Assembly: GCA_002721895.1 (NCBI GenBank)
Contig: PBLV01000011.1
Coordinates: forward strand, 62,001 to 126,000
Source of the DNA: Verrucomicrobiales bacterium
GTDB lineage: Bacteria > Verrucomicrobiota > Verrucomicrobiae > Limisphaerales > UBA1100
Direction: 5' to 3'
DNA length: 64,000 nt
The notes beneath the pieces were generated by a model that had not been told where the DNA came from, ran no database searches, and worked only from the letters and a program-made list of their open reading frames with translations. Within the stretch, counting starts at the first letter, position 1; each line of letters opens with the position of its first letter. Both the position numbers and the translations under genes were made by a program. Of the stretch, positions 16,437 through 26,181 are shown one piece after another.

Positions 16437-16790
16437 CTACTCACCATCCCCGCCATGACAACCCGTGCAATTCTTGCGGGGAACCATGTCCAACTCCGCA
16501 AGGAATGGATGGACCGGGCCCAAGTCCGGGTCTCCTTTCATGGCGCTGATGACCCCGAATCGCCAGTCTAACAGCAACGAAGCCATGTCATTCCGTCTCA
16601 CCATGTCGGAACGATATTTACGCTTGCCATCCGCCATGTCTCCCACCAGCGAACCCAGTTCGCCCACTTTTTCCTCCACCACATCCGGCGTAAGTCCGAA
16701 GTAAGACTTGTTTAACGCGTATTTTCCCCAGAGGCCGACCAGTACGCGATGCTGCTCGACTTGACCTTTTCTATACTTTGACTGTTTCAT
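16437..16790 (-). CDS. Short protein with C-terminal CxxCH motif, no signal peptide
   Basis: 117 residues; the AAAGGA site is well placed before ATG 16790, and an AT-rich promoter-like TATTATAAAATAAC lies just upstream. The protein is charged and helical, and the only recognisable feature is KNCTGCHGGDGE at its extreme C-terminus, a c-type haem-like CxxCH. No signal peptide precedes it, which is odd for a cytochrome c, since haem is attached outside the cytoplasm. Either the motif binds metal instead, or export is non-classical, or this is the remnant of a larger protein. Function unknown. Confidence 0.6.
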   Translation of the reverse strand: MKQSKYRKGQVEQHRVLVGLWGKYALNKSYFGLTPDVVEEKVGELGSLVGDMADGKRKYRSDMVRRNDMASLLLDWRFGVISAMKGDPDLGPVHPFLAELDMVPRKNCTGCHGGDGE

Positions 16791-16930
16791 ATATATTCCT
16801 TTTGTTATGTTATTTTATAATAACTACATGTTCGACGACGCCCTGGGCGTGTCATTCAAATAAAATAAACAAATTTTACTTTTTTTAATAATTACATTTA
16901 AACCAGCCTGCCCCGGCGTGCCCGAAGGCC

Positions 16931-17029
16931 CTTGCAACACGCTGCAAGACCCAACGGACACGCCGCTCCTCCATGCAACACGTTGTTTGGTCGTCGCAAC
17001 ACGTTGTTTGGCCGTTCAACCGAGTTGAA
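16931..17029. repeat. Phased array of CAAC-n-GTTG palindromes
   Basis: Four related dyads occupy this intergenic stretch: CTTGCA-ACACGC-TGCAAG (16931-16948), CAACACGTTG at 16976-16985 and again at 16997-17006 (inside a repeated GCAACACGTTGTTTGG), and TTCAAC-CGA-GTTGAA (17015-17029). The CAAC cores begin at 16935, 16976, 16997 and 17017, spacings of 41, 21 and 20 bp, close to whole pairs of helical turns. This fits a multi-site operator for a dimeric regulator acting on the divergent genes at 16790 and 17273, but no binding protein is known. Confidence 0.5.
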
Positions 17030-17080
17030 TTGCTGATACAACATGAAAAGGAAGAGTTTTGCCCCTGAAACCCGGCAACC

Positions 17081-17211
17081 CTGTAGCGCAGGTTTCCAAA
17101 CCTGCCGTAGCGCAGGCCTCCGAGCCTGCGGAAATGGAGAAGCATTTAGGTTTTCAGCGTCGACTTAAATTGCCGGCACCCACTCACGCAGGTTTGGAAC
17201 CTGCGTTACAG
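17081..17211. mobile_element. 131-bp MITE/REP-like element with terminal inverted repeats and 7-bp flanking direct repeat
   Basis: The left end CTGTAGCGCAGG and right end CCTGCGTTACAG are inverted repeats matching at 11 of 12 positions. The sequence GGCAACC flanks both sides (17074-17080 and 17212-17218) like a target-site duplication. Inside are REP-like hairpins: GCAGGTTTCCAAACCTGC, a second unit GCAGGCCTCCGAGCCTGC, and an inverted copy near the right end. There is no coding capacity, so movement would need a transposase in trans. Confidence 0.6.
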
Positions 17212-17272
17212 GGCAACCGACACAACTCCCATCCAGAAATGAACTTCCAATCCGGTTGCCACTCATCCCGCG

Positions 17273-17719
17273 ATGTGCCAAGGTTTCCTCGTGTCGTGCT
17301 CGAATATATCCCTGCTGACCTTGGTGGCCCTGATTGCCTATGGGTGCGGGAACAGCAACCCGGACATCATTGGGAAATGGGAAATGATCCTGGAACGCCC
17401 AGAGGAAGGTGGTGGATCAACCTTCATCTTCAACGAGGATGGTTCCGGATCTTTTGGGTCTTGGGCGGAAACAAACAAAGTCACCCACCAATTTAAAGAA
17501 GGGCACCTGTACATTAACCACGCTGCGCCCAACGGCCAAGCCCTCACCCAAGAAATCTTTTATGCCTCACGAAACGGCAATATTCTGACTCTTAAAACGA
17601 CCGACTCCGAGCTTCGCTTTAAAAAATCTCCTTCAAGGAAAAGTCATTCGGTTTGCACAACGGGTATTCCCATCAATTCCCAAAATTGCTCACGCAGGAA
17701 TCCATTTTGTGACCCGTAA
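17273..17719 (+). CDS. Putative lipoprotein with lipocalin-like beta-strand pattern
   Basis: 148 residues. A hydrophobic N-terminus ends in a lipobox (ALIAYGCGN), so it is probably lipid-anchored. The mature part starts [16 protein letters not shown], then [16 protein letters not shown], a pattern seen in small lipocalin-like or DUF-type proteins in which GxW opens a beta barrel. The final 30 residues, rich in Ser, Lys and Cys, look less ordered and overlap the convergent pseudopilin-lipase gene by 47 bases. A frameshift near the end is possible. The start is uncertain because the first 10 residues are atypical for a signal peptide. Confidence 0.6.
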   Translation: MCQGFLVSCSNISLLTLVALIAYGCGNSNPDIIGKWEMILERPEEGGGSTFIFNEDGSGSFGSWAETNKVTHQFKEGHLYINHAAPNGQALTQEIFYASRNGNILTLKTTDSELRFKKSPSRKSHSVCTTGIPINSQNCSRRNPFCDP

Positions 17720-19298
17720 GGGCTCCTCCCTTGTCATTCTTTACAGCCTTCGCAAAATTATCGAATGAATTTCTCCCAAATGTCCAACCTGAAGGTTTTT
17801 CCGAGCATTTGTAGTAACAAGTAGTAGCAAACGACGATTTATAAGAGAGTTGCCCCTCTTGTTGTTCTGATTTCTCTCCAGCAGTTTTATTGGTTCCAAA
17901 CCCCTTGGAACCCCCGTCTCTAACACCCAAAGAGCAAGGATCTCCCTTCATACTGTAAACATGCATGTTGGCTATTCCCTGATAACTCTCCCATTTCGGA
18001 ATCGCAGGGTTGAATGCGAATACTTTTGTCACTCCTCCATCTTTGGATAAATCCATCGCAATTCTTCCCCCAAGGCTGTGCCCCACCAGCATCAAGGTGT
18101 GTTCTGGATATTTTCCTTTCACACCATCGACAAACGATTTGGCATTCTGATACCTGTTGCTTGCCTCATAATCTGTGAGGTCACCAAGCCAAATATTGCC
18201 AACTGACGAACGTTCAGCGAGAGCGGAGGCAAACCCAAGAAGTTTTGGATCAACCCCGCGAATCGCAACGACTGCCAGCTTATTCTCATCGCTGATACAT
18301 GCCATTTCTTTTGTTCCGGACTCCCCATAAGTTGTGAACCCTTCCACAGCAGCTCCATTACCGGCCGCCCATTTGTAAACATTACTCGCCATCTCGGGCG
18401 CTTGGGCCACGGTCAACTCTGGCTCTTCAGTCTGTTCCTTAGGCTTGTTTTCTGGCGGAACAACAACGGCGGTAGCAACACCACCCAATGTCGCCTGTCC
18501 AGCCGGCCTCAGAACGAGTGTGCTGGAAGGTCCCTTGGTGAGTCCGCCGGTGGCCTCAATATGTTTGCGGACGGCGCCGCCCTTGGGGCCGAGGTCGGTG
18601 TCGTTGGATTGGGCGGCCTTGCCGTCAGTGAGAACCAAATGGCCTTCGTTCTTATTGAGCAGGGCCATGGATTGGGGAAGCATACCGCCGCCAGCGGTAT
18701 CCGTTTCCTCGGCACCCGCCCAGCGGGCATTTGCCAGATCGTCGGTGGAGATATTGCGGGTGGTCGCCAGAATGGTGGTGGGCCGGGCCACCTCGGCGCC
18801 CTCGATCAGGACATAGCTGATAGCGTCGCCAGGGATGGGGTTGGCGGGCTCCCATTTTTTCCAGTCGGCCTCAACTGCATCGTTGGCGGCCTGCCGGTCG
18901 GGATCGCAGGGGGAAAACAGAAGCTTGGCGGTGGTCAGGCCGGACTTGATTTCGGGTAATGAAAAGACAATCTCGGGCCGGGCCAGCGGGTTGGCCAGTG
19001 TGGCTTGGGCACTGGTGGCATCGGGAGCGTTGCTGACCACGCCGCGCAGCAGCACCCGGGCGTCATTGGGCTTGACCTGCCATGGCAGGCGTCCGTGGTA
19101 ATCATTGGCAAAGCCCTGAAAGGCGATGCCAATCTGGCGCAGGTTGCTGACGCATTGGGCGCGCAGGGCGCGTTTCTTGGCAGCAGCCATGGCGGGAAGC
19201 AGGATGGCGGCCAGAATGCCAATAATGGCAATCACGACCAGCAACTCGATGAGGGTAAACGCCCGCCGCCGCCGAACGTAATCAAAAGTGGAATTCAT
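17673..19298 (-). CDS. Pseudopilin fused to a lipase-like alpha/beta-hydrolase
   Basis: 541 residues from ATG 19298. Residues 9-45 are a type II secretion/type IV prepilin leader and helix, [19 protein letters not shown], with the conserved Glu after the cleavage site. Residues 45-280 follow the long verrucomicrobial pseudopilin pattern ([32 protein letters not shown]). A Pro/Glu linker (280-300) leads to a class-3-lipase-like domain: VVAIRGVD, a nucleophile elbow VGHSLGG (Ser408), VFAFNPAI and MKGDP (probable Asp453). The combination would place a hydrolase on a pilus-like structure or in the inner membrane facing the periplasm. The hydrolase part is Cys-rich near the C-terminus. Confidence 0.82.
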   Translation of the reverse strand: MNSTFDYVRRRRAFTLIELLVVIAIIGILAAILLPAMAAAKKRALRAQCVSNLRQIGIAFQGFANDYHGRLPWQVKPNDARVLLRGVVSNAPDATSAQATLANPLARPEIVFSLPEIKSGLTTAKLLFSPCDPDRQAANDAVEADWKKWEPANPIPGDAISYVLIEGAEVARPTTILATTRNISTDDLANARWAGAEETDTAGGGMLPQSMALLNKNEGHLVLTDGKAAQSNDTDLGPKGGAVRKHIEATGGLTKGPSSTLVLRPAGQATLGGVATAVVVPPENKPKEQTEEPELTVAQAPEMASNVYKWAAGNGAAVEGFTTYGESGTKEMACISDENKLAVVAIRGVDPKLLGFASALAERSSVGNIWLGDLTDYEASNRYQNAKSFVDGVKGKYPEHTLMLVGHSLGGRIAMDLSKDGGVTKVFAFNPAIPKWESYQGIANMHVYSMKGDPCSLGVRDGGSKGFGTNKTAGEKSEQQEGQLSYKSSFATTCYYKCSEKPSGWTFGRNSFDNFAKAVKNDKGGALTGHKMDSCVSNFGN

Positions 19299-19508
19299 AA
19301 GCGTGTCCCAGTTCTTTTCCACCGGACCGCATCATTTCATTCGCCCTTTTCATTGTAAAGGGTTGCGGGGAGAAAAATAACCTATTTTTGCTGACAAGCG
19401 GACCTCGGGAGTCATCCGGATCAACCCGCCAAATGCACCCCGCTGCCTCTTGTCCGCGACCTGAATAGGCGTTGCCCCGTTGCGTCAAAACTGGTAGATT
19501 TTTTGCTT

Positions 19509-22500
19509 ATGCTGACACGCGATTTTACCATCGGATTGGCACTTGCGACGGTGTTGGCCGCTTCGATTCAGGCGGCTGAGAAACCCGTTAGCTATTACGA
19601 GGATATCCGCCCCATTTTTCAGGCCCACTGTCAGGGCTGTCATCAGCCCGCCAAGGACAAGGGCGGATATGTGATGACGGATTTTGCCAGCCTGTTGGCC
19701 GGTGGCGACTCGGAGAAGACCGCCGTGGTGCCGAAGGACGGCGCCAAGAGCCATCTGCTCGCGCTCATCACCCCCAACGCCAAGGGCGAGGCGGAGATGC
19801 CCAAGGACAAGGCGCCGCTTTCCAAGCCGGAGATTGAACGGGTGCAAAAGTGGATCGCCGCCGGCGCCATCGACGACACACCCGCCAACGCCAAGGCGAA
19901 GTATGACGTGGACAATCCTCCCACCTACACCCTGCCCCCGGTAATCACTTCGCTGGACTTTTCACCGGACGGCCAGCTGCTCGCGGTGGCCGGCTTTCAC
20001 GAGGTGCTGCTGCACAAGGCGGACGGCTCGGGACTGGTGGCACGCCTGATCGGCATGTCCGAACGCATCGAGAGTGTGCGTTTTTCACCGGATGGCAAAC
20101 AGCTCGCGGTGACCGGCGGTAAGCCCGCGCGCATGGGCGAGGTGCAAATTTGGAACGTGGCCAAGCAAACGCTCGAGCTTTCGCACCCGACCACCTTTGA
20201 CACCGTGTACGGCGCGTGCTGGTCGCCCGACGGCCAACACCTTGCCTTCGGTTGCGCGGATAACACCGTGCGCGCCATCGAGGTGAAAAGCGGCCGGCAG
20301 GTCTTCTTCCAAGGCGCCCACAATGACTGGGTGTTCGACACCGCTTACGATGTGAAAGGTGAGCACCTCATTTCCGTGGGGCGTGACATGACCGCGAAGC
20401 TCACCGTGTTCCAAACTTCACGTTTCATCGACAACATTACCTCCATCACCCCCAAGGCGCTGAAGGGCGGTCTGGCCGCCATCGCACGCCATCCCAAGCG
20501 CAACCAGATCCTCGTGGGCGGCTCGGACAGCGCGCCGCAGGTGTTCCGCATCTTCCGCCAAACCGCCCGTAAGATTGGCGACAACGCCAACCTCATCCGC
20601 AAGTTTCCCGAGATGCCTGGGCGCGTATTCAGCGTGCGCTACAGCACCGATGGCAGTGTGTTCGCCGCCGGCAGCGGGCTGGACGGCAAGGGTCAGGTGG
20701 TTATTTTCCGTGAGATGTTGCCCGAGAAAATTCCCGATGACATTCAAAAGCTCATCGCCAAGGACAACCTCAACTCTGGCGAGACTATCAAGCTCGACAA
20801 GTTTTATCTCGATCACGTGAACGAAGTCGCCAAGGTGGACATAGGCGACAGCGGAATTTATGCCGTCGCCGTGAGCCCCGACGGCAAAACTGTGGCCGCT
20901 GCCGGGTCCGACGGCAAAATCCGTTTGCTCAACACTGCGGACGGCAAGGCAACTACGGCGTTTGTGCCGGTGAAACTCGAGGGCGAAGGCGTAGCCAAAA
21001 GCAACGTGAAGGAGCCCACGCCCAAGGCCGACCTCCCCGCTGCCGAGTCATTGCCCAAGGGTGCCACAATACAGGAACTGACCATTGAGCCGGCCGAGGT
21101 GGTGCTGGCCAGTCCCATTGCTTATGCGCAGGTGCTCGTGAGTGCCAAGCTTTCCACCGGCGACGTGGTGGACGTAACACGACTGGCCAAGCTGCAGTTG
21201 AGTGACATGGCGGCCATCACGCTGCACGGCGTGGCCACACCGTTGAAGAACGGCAACACCACCCTTACGGTTTCGTTGGCTGGCAAAAGCGCCTCGGCAC
21301 CGGTCAAGGTCAGTGGGCAGGGGACGGATTTTAAGGCCGATTACGTCCGCGACGTGACGCCCGTGCTATCCAAGGCCGGCTGCAACGCCGGCACCTGCCA
21401 CGGCGCGAAGGACGGTAAGAACGGCTTCAAGCTGTCGCTGCGCGGGTACGATCCGATTTACGACGTGCGGGCGTTCACTGATGAGCTGGCTTCGCGCCGT
21501 GTGAACGTAGCCTCTGCGGATGACAGCATGATGCTGCTCAAGGCCACCGCTGGTGCACCACATACCGGCGGACAGGTGATTCCGCCCGGCGGCAAATATT
21601 ACCGCATCATCCACAACTGGATCGCCAATGGCGCGAAGCTGAATCTGAAATCCGCCAAGGTGAAATCCATTTCGCTTTCGCCGATGAACCCCGTGGTGCA
21701 GCAGATCGGTTCGCGCCAGCAATTCCGCGTGGTGGCCACCTACGCCGATGGCAGCACGCGCGACGTGACGGCCGAGGCAGTCGTCGAGAGCGGCAACACG
21801 GATGTTGCGGACCACGATGCACGCGGCCTTCTCACCACTCTTCGCCGTGGTGAGGCTCCCGTGCTCGCCCGCTACGAGGGTGCTTACGCCGCCACCACCC
21901 TCACGGCCATGGGCGACCGCACCGGATTTGTCTGGGAAAAGCCCGAGAACTGGGGCCGCTTGGACCGGTTGGTCGCGGCCAAATGGGAGCGCATGAAGAT
22001 CAAGCCCTCGGAGCTGTGCACGGACACGGAATTTATCCGGCGCGTTTATCTGGATCTCACGGGGTTGCCCCCTTCGGCGGATGCCGTCAAGAAATTCATC
22101 GCCGACGAACGCGACACCCGCGAAAAACGCAATGAGTTGATCGACAAGCTCATTGGCAGCGAGGAGTTTATCGACCATTGGGCCAACAAGTGGGCCGATT
22201 TGCTGCAGGTCAACCGCAAGTTTCTGGGCACCGAAGGTTCCAAAGCGTTCCGCGCCTGGATTCGGAATGAGATCAAGGAGAACACGCCGTACGACGAGTT
22301 CGCGCGCAAAATCCTTACGGCCAAGGGTTCCAATAAGGCCAACCCACCGGCAAGTTACTACAAGATTCTCCGCAAGCCCGATGAGACGATGGAGAACACC
22401 ACGCACCTCTGGCTGGCCACGCGGTTTAACTGCAACAAATGCCACGACCACCCCTTCGAGCGCTGGACGCAGGATCAATATTATGAGATGGCGGCCTTCT

Positions 22501-24572
22501 TCGCCCAAGTCGGCCTGAAACGCGACCCTGCCAGCGGCAAGTCTACCGTGGGCGGCACAGCCGTGGAGGGCAAAAAGCCGCTGTACGAGGAGGTCTACGA
22601 CAAGCCGGACGGCGAAGTGACGCATCAACGGACAGGTGCGGTGGCCCCTCCGGAATTCCCTTACTCCGCCAAGTTTGAGCCAAAGGCCGATGCCACGAGA
22701 CGGGAAAAATTGGCGGCCTGGATCACCAGTTCCGACAACCAGTACTTTGCCCGCAGCTACGTGAACCGCATCTGGGGTTATCTGTTTGGTATAGGCATCA
22801 TTGAACCGCTGGATGATATCCGCGCCGGCAATCCCCCCACCAATCCTGAACTGCTCGATTGGCTGACGGCCAACTTTGTGGTGCACGACTTTGATGTGAG
22901 GCACATTATCCGAACCATCTGCCAAAGCCGAACCTACCAGCTGTCCATCAACACGAACAAATGGAACGTAGATGACACCCGGAACTATTCCCATGCCATC
23001 CCGCGGCGTCTTCCGGCGGAGGTGCTGTTTGATGCGATCTACTTTGCCACCGGCGCGCAATCCAAGATTCCCGGTGTGCCCGCCGGCACACGCGCTGCCG
23101 CCCTCCCTGATTCCGGCGTAAAACTGGCCGACGGCTTCCTCGGCAACCTCGGCCGCCCTCCTCGCGAAAGTGCCTGTGAATGTGAGCGAAGCGGCGACCT
23201 GCAACTCGGCCCCGTGATGGCGCTCATCACCGGCCCCACGGTCGATAACGCCATCAGCGACAAGAACAATGCGATTGCCAAGCTGGTGGAAAACGAGAAG
23301 GACGACCGCAAACTGATTGATGAGTTGTTCCTCCGAATCCTGAACCGCCACGCCAGCAACAAGGAGATTGAAAGCAGTCTCAAGCTTCTGGCATCCATTG
23401 AGCCGGAACACAAGACGCTACTCGCGGAACAGGCTGCCCACGCTGAGAAACTGAAGCCGGACATCGAGGCCCGGGAGAAAGTGCGCCAAGCAGACATCGC
23501 CAAGGCCCAAAAAGCTGTGGAGGACTACGAGAAGTCCATCGCCGCACGCGAGACTGAGGAGGAGAAGAAACGTCAGGCCGCCATCGCCGCCGCTGAAAAG
23601 GCCGTCAAGGATCACGAGACCTCCGAGGAGACACGCTTCAACGAATGGTTGAAACGGGGTGACGGCAAATCCACTTGGATCACGGTGGAGGCGAAGGAGT
23701 TGAAATCCAAGATCGGCGCCACCTTGACCAAGGAAAAGGACGGCGTGATTTTCGTCAGTGGCAAGAATGGCAAGGACACCTTCACCATCTCCGCGGAAAC
23801 CACGCTAAAAAACCTGACCGGTCTGCGCTTGGAAGCGCTGACCGACAAGCGCCTCCCCAAGAATGGCCCCGGCCGCGCGCCCAATGACGGCAACTTTGTC
23901 CTCACCGAGCTGGAACTCATGTGGGCACCCAAGGACAAGCCGGGCGAACAGAAAAAACTAAAACTGGAAGCAGCCAAGGCGGACTTCAGTCAAGGGGGTT
24001 ACCCGGTCGCCTCTGCCATCGATGGCAAACTGGCCGACAGCAATAATGGCTGGGCCGTGGCTCCTCAGTTGGGCAAGCCCCATCAGGCGTCATTTGAAAT
24101 CAAGGATGCACCGAAGCACGACGGACCCATCCTGCTCACCTTTGTGATGAAGCAGGAGTTTAGTGGCAACAATTGGCAGCTGGGCAAATTCCGCTGGTCC
24201 ATCACCAACGCGAAGAAGCCCTTGAACTTCGGTCTACCCAAAAACATCAATGACCTGCTGGTTCTGGAAACGAGGGACGACAAGCAAACCAAGGTTTTGC
24301 GCGACTATTACCGGGCGCAGGATAGCAGGCTCAAGGGTCTGCAAACCGCGCTGAACAACGCCCGCAAACCGCGTCCTGTCGATCCCAAGCTCAAGAAGTT
24401 ACAGGACATCGTCGCCAGCGCCTCCAAGCCGTTGCCCGAGGACCCGCAACTGGCCGTTTACAAGCGAGCGGTGGAACTCAGCACCCGGCAACTGGCCAAC
24501 AAGCGGCTGTACGGCGCGCAGGACATTGCTTGGGCTCTCATCAATAACCCGGCATTTCTATTCAATCACTAG
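19509..24572 (+). CDS. Giant PSCyt1-WD40-DUF1549-DUF1553 protein
   Basis: 1687 residues from ATG 19509, with a signal peptide (about 1-23). Domains in order: a planctomycete-type cytochrome c (CQGCHQPAKDKGGYV); WD40-like repeats about 145-480 (SPDGQLLAVAG, SPDGKQLAVTG, SPDGQHLAFG, SPDGKTVAAAG); Big-like segments; a second CxxxCHG-type site (CNAGTCHGAKDG); another Big-like segment; DUF1549 (TDTEFIRRVYLDLTGLPP, FNCNKCHDHPFERW); DUF1553 (YFARSYVNRIWGYLFG, YQLSINTNKW); then coiled coil and a C-terminal beta-rich region. Such proteins act in the periplasm and are linked with polysaccharide breakdown in Planctomycetes and Verrucomicrobia, though their chemistry is unproven. The partner DUF1501 gene follows 50 bases downstream. 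Confidence 0.9.
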   Translation: MLTRDFTIGLALATVLAASIQAAEKPVSYYEDIRPIFQAHCQGCHQPAKDKGGYVMTDFASLLAGGDSEKTAVVPKDGAKSHLLALITPNAKGEAEMPKDKAPLSKPEIERVQKWIAAGAIDDTPANAKAKYDVDNPPTYTLPPVITSLDFSPDGQLLAVAGFHEVLLHKADGSGLVARLIGMSERIESVRFSPDGKQLAVTGGKPARMGEVQIWNVAKQTLELSHPTTFDTVYGACWSPDGQHLAFGCADNTVRAIEVKSGRQVFFQGAHNDWVFDTAYDVKGEHLISVGRDMTAKLTVFQTSRFIDNITSITPKALKGGLAAIARHPKRNQILVGGSDSAPQVFRIFRQTARKIGDNANLIRKFPEMPGRVFSVRYSTDGSVFAAGSGLDGKGQVVIFREMLPEKIPDDIQKLIAKDNLNSGETIKLDKFYLDHVNEVAKVDIGDSGIYAVAVSPDGKTVAAAGSDGKIRLLNTADGKATTAFVPVKLEGEGVAKSNVKEPTPKADLPAAESLPKGATIQELTIEPAEVVLASPIAYAQVLVSAKLSTGDVVDVTRLAKLQLSDMAAITLHGVATPLKNGNTTLTVSLAGKSASAPVKVSGQGTDFKADYVRDVTPVLSKAGCNAGTCHGAKDGKNGFKLSLRGYDPIYDVRAFTDELASRRVNVASADDSMMLLKATAGAPHTGGQVIPPGGKYYRIIHNWIANGAKLNLKSAKVKSISLSPMNPVVQQIGSRQQFRVVATYADGSTRDVTAEAVVESGNTDVADHDARGLLTTLRRGEAPVLARYEGAYAATTLTAMGDRTGFVWEKPENWGRLDRLVAAKWERMKIKPSELCTDTEFIRRVYLDLTGLPPSADAVKKFIADERDTREKRNELIDKLIGSEEFIDHWANKWADLLQVNRKFLGTEGSKAFRAWIRNEIKENTPYDEFARKILTAKGSNKANPPASYYKILRKPDETMENTTHLWLATRFNCNKCHDHPFERWTQDQYYEMAAFFAQVGLKRDPASGKSTVGGTAVEGKKPLYEEVYDKPDGEVTHQRTGAVAPPEFPYSAKFEPKADATRREKLAAWITSSDNQYFARSYVNRIWGYLFGIGIIEPLDDIRAGNPPTNPELLDWLTANFVVHDFDVRHIIRTICQSRTYQLSINTNKWNVDDTRNYSHAIPRRLPAEVLFDAIYFATGAQSKIPGVPAGTRAAALPDSGVKLADGFLGNLGRPPRESACECERSGDLQLGPVMALITGPTVDNAISDKNNAIAKLVENEKDDRKLIDELFLRILNRHASNKEIESSLKLLASIEPEHKTLLAEQAAHAEKLKPDIEAREKVRQADIAKAQKAVEDYEKSIAARETEEEKKRQAAIAAAEKAVKDHETSEETRFNEWLKRGDGKSTWITVEAKELKSKIGATLTKEKDGVIFVSGKNGKDTFTISAETTLKNLTGLRLEALTDKRLPKNGPGRAPNDGNFVLTELELMWAPKDKPGEQKKLKLEAAKADFSQGGYPVASAIDGKLADSNNGWAVAPQLGKPHQASFEIKDAPKHDGPILLTFVMKQEFSGNNWQLGKFRWSITNAKKPLNFGLPKNINDLLVLETRDDKQTKVLRDYYRAQDSRLKGLQTALNNARKPRPVDPKLKKLQDIVASASKPLPEDPQLAVYKRAVELSTRQLANKRLYGAQDIAWALINNPAFLFNH

Positions 24573-24622
24573 ACTGGACTTTTTATCAGCACCCATTAGA
24601 ATATTAACAACAGGAGCCAATC

Positions 24623-26092
24623 ATGATCAGAATTCCAGGAGAACTCGGGAAAGACTTGTGTGACAGCCACCTTGGTGTTTCACGCCGCGACGTGTTGCGC
24701 GTGGGCGGTTCAGGCATGCTCGGCCTGTCGTTGGGCGGCATGTTTGAGCTGGCGGCCAAGGCAGAGGAAAACAAGAAGGGCGGTGGCCCCGGCTGGGGCA
24801 AAGCCAAGAGCGTCATCCTTTGCTATCTACAAGGCGGTCCCTCGCACTTGGATCTGTGGGATCCCAAACCCGGCGCAGCCGAGAACGTTCGCAGCATATT
24901 CAAGCCCATCAAGACCAAGCTCCCGGGCGTGAACTTCACCGAGCTGCTGCCCCGTCTGGCACAAGTGAATGACAAGTTTACGATGATCCGCTCGATGAGC
25001 TACACGCCCAACGGGTTGTTCAATCACACCGCCGCCATTTACCAGATGATGACCGGTTACACCACCGACAAGGTGAGTCCCTCCGGCCAGCTGGAACCGC
25101 CAAGCCCGAAGGATTTCCCGAATTTCGGCTCCAATATCACACGCCTCAAGCCGCAGGAGGAGCCAATGCTCCCCTTCGTAATGCTGCCGCGCCCGCTTCA
25201 GGAGAGCAACGTGGTCGGCAAGGGTGGCACCGCCGGCTTCCTCGGCAAAGCGTACGATCCCTACTACCTATACCCACCCGGCGGCGACATGGACATGGGC
25301 AAGATGGACAAGATTTCCATCGATGACCTCAAGATGCGCCCCGAGGTTTTCAGCAAGCGCCTCCGCCGACGTGCACGCCTGCGCGACGCCATCAATGAAG
25401 CCGCGCCCGAGCTGGACGAAGCCGTTGCCAAGTTCAATCTGAACGAATACTACGATCAGGCCCTAAACCTCATCGTAAGCGGCCGCGCCCGCAATGCGTT
25501 TGACCTTGCACAGGAAAAAGCGGTCACCCGCGACATGTACGGTCGCAACACCTTCGGCCAAAGCTGCTTGCTTGCCCGCCGCTTGGTGGAAGCCGGCACT
25601 CGGGTTGTGGAGATCGTCTGGCCCAAGGTCGCCAACAGTGACAACCACTCATGGGACGTCCACAAGGGCCTGCCCAAGCGCATGCGCGACCAAGCCGCTC
25701 CCATGCTGGACATGGGCCTGAGCAGCCTGTTTACGGATCTCGACGAGCGCGGCTTGCTGGACAGCACGATGGTCATTTGTGTCGGCGAATTTGGACGCAG
25801 CCCACAGAAGGGCCTTTCCACCAGCGGCAATGGCAACGGCGCCGACAGTCGGGATCACTGGCCCTACTGCTACACCGCAGCCATCGGTGGCGCGGGCATC
25901 AAGCGTGGATTTGTTTACGGTAAATCGGACAAGACCGCCAGTGCTCCGGATGAAAACCCGGTGCATCCCACGCAGTTGTTGGCCACCATCTACCACAGCT
26001 TTGGTATTCATCCGAATACGATCGTCTATAACCACCTCAACCAGCCCCGGGAACTGGTCAAGGCCGAGCCCGTCAACGGCTTGTTTGCCTAA
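24623..26092 (+). CDS. DUF1501 family protein, Tat-exported
   Basis: 489 residues; AGGAG precedes the ATG. The N-terminus contains [20 protein letters not shown], a twin-arginine signal. The rest matches the DUF1501 (sulfatase/alkaline-phosphatase-like) family: [79 protein letters not shown] and [17 protein letters not shown]. It is almost always encoded next to DUF1549/DUF1553 proteins, as here, and the two probably form one exported system. The natural substrate is unknown. The transcript ends at the hairpin at 26123. Confidence 0.92.
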   Translation: MIRIPGELGKDLCDSHLGVSRRDVLRVGGSGMLGLSLGGMFELAAKAEENKKGGGPGWGKAKSVILCYLQGGPSHLDLWDPKPGAAENVRSIFKPIKTKLPGVNFTELLPRLAQVNDKFTMIRSMSYTPNGLFNHTAAIYQMMTGYTTDKVSPSGQLEPPSPKDFPNFGSNITRLKPQEEPMLPFVMLPRPLQESNVVGKGGTAGFLGKAYDPYYLYPPGGDMDMGKMDKISIDDLKMRPEVFSKRLRRRARLRDAINEAAPELDEAVAKFNLNEYYDQALNLIVSGRARNAFDLAQEKAVTRDMYGRNTFGQSCLLARRLVEAGTRVVEIVWPKVANSDNHSWDVHKGLPKRMRDQAAPMLDMGLSSLFTDLDERGLLDSTMVICVGEFGRSPQKGLSTSGNGNGADSRDHWPYCYTAAIGGAGIKRGFVYGKSDKTASAPDENPVHPTQLLATIYHSFGIHPNTIVYNHLNQPRELVKAEPVNGLFA

Positions 26093-26122
26093 ACCGGACG
26101 CGAGCCGGCAACAATCTTGATT

Positions 26123-26154
26123 AAAATGGCCCGTCAAATAACGGGCCATTTTTT
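26123..26154 (+). terminator. Rho-independent terminator
   Basis: A 10-bp stem AATGGCCCGT/ACGGGCCATT with a CAAATA loop is followed by TTTT and preceded by AA, so it is near-symmetrical. It ends the giant gene/DUF1501 transcript and may also serve the convergent dehydratase. Confidence 0.9.
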
Positions 26155-26181
26155 GCGGCTCGAACCCCTCGTCAAGCTCAC

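Noticed and set aside
16885..17145. 86-codon leftward frame with repeated QTTCC
   Set aside because: The repeat arises from the palindrome array in the DNA. No ribosome-binding site or family pattern is present.
17059..17496. 145-codon frame overlapping the lipoprotein gene
   Set aside because: It runs through the MITE-like element and is out of frame with the lipoprotein, which has a lipobox and ordered pattern.
21366..23411. 681-codon frame antisense to the giant DUF1549/DUF1553 gene
   Set aside because: It is the mirror of high-GC codon use in a well-supported gene and shows no domain signature.
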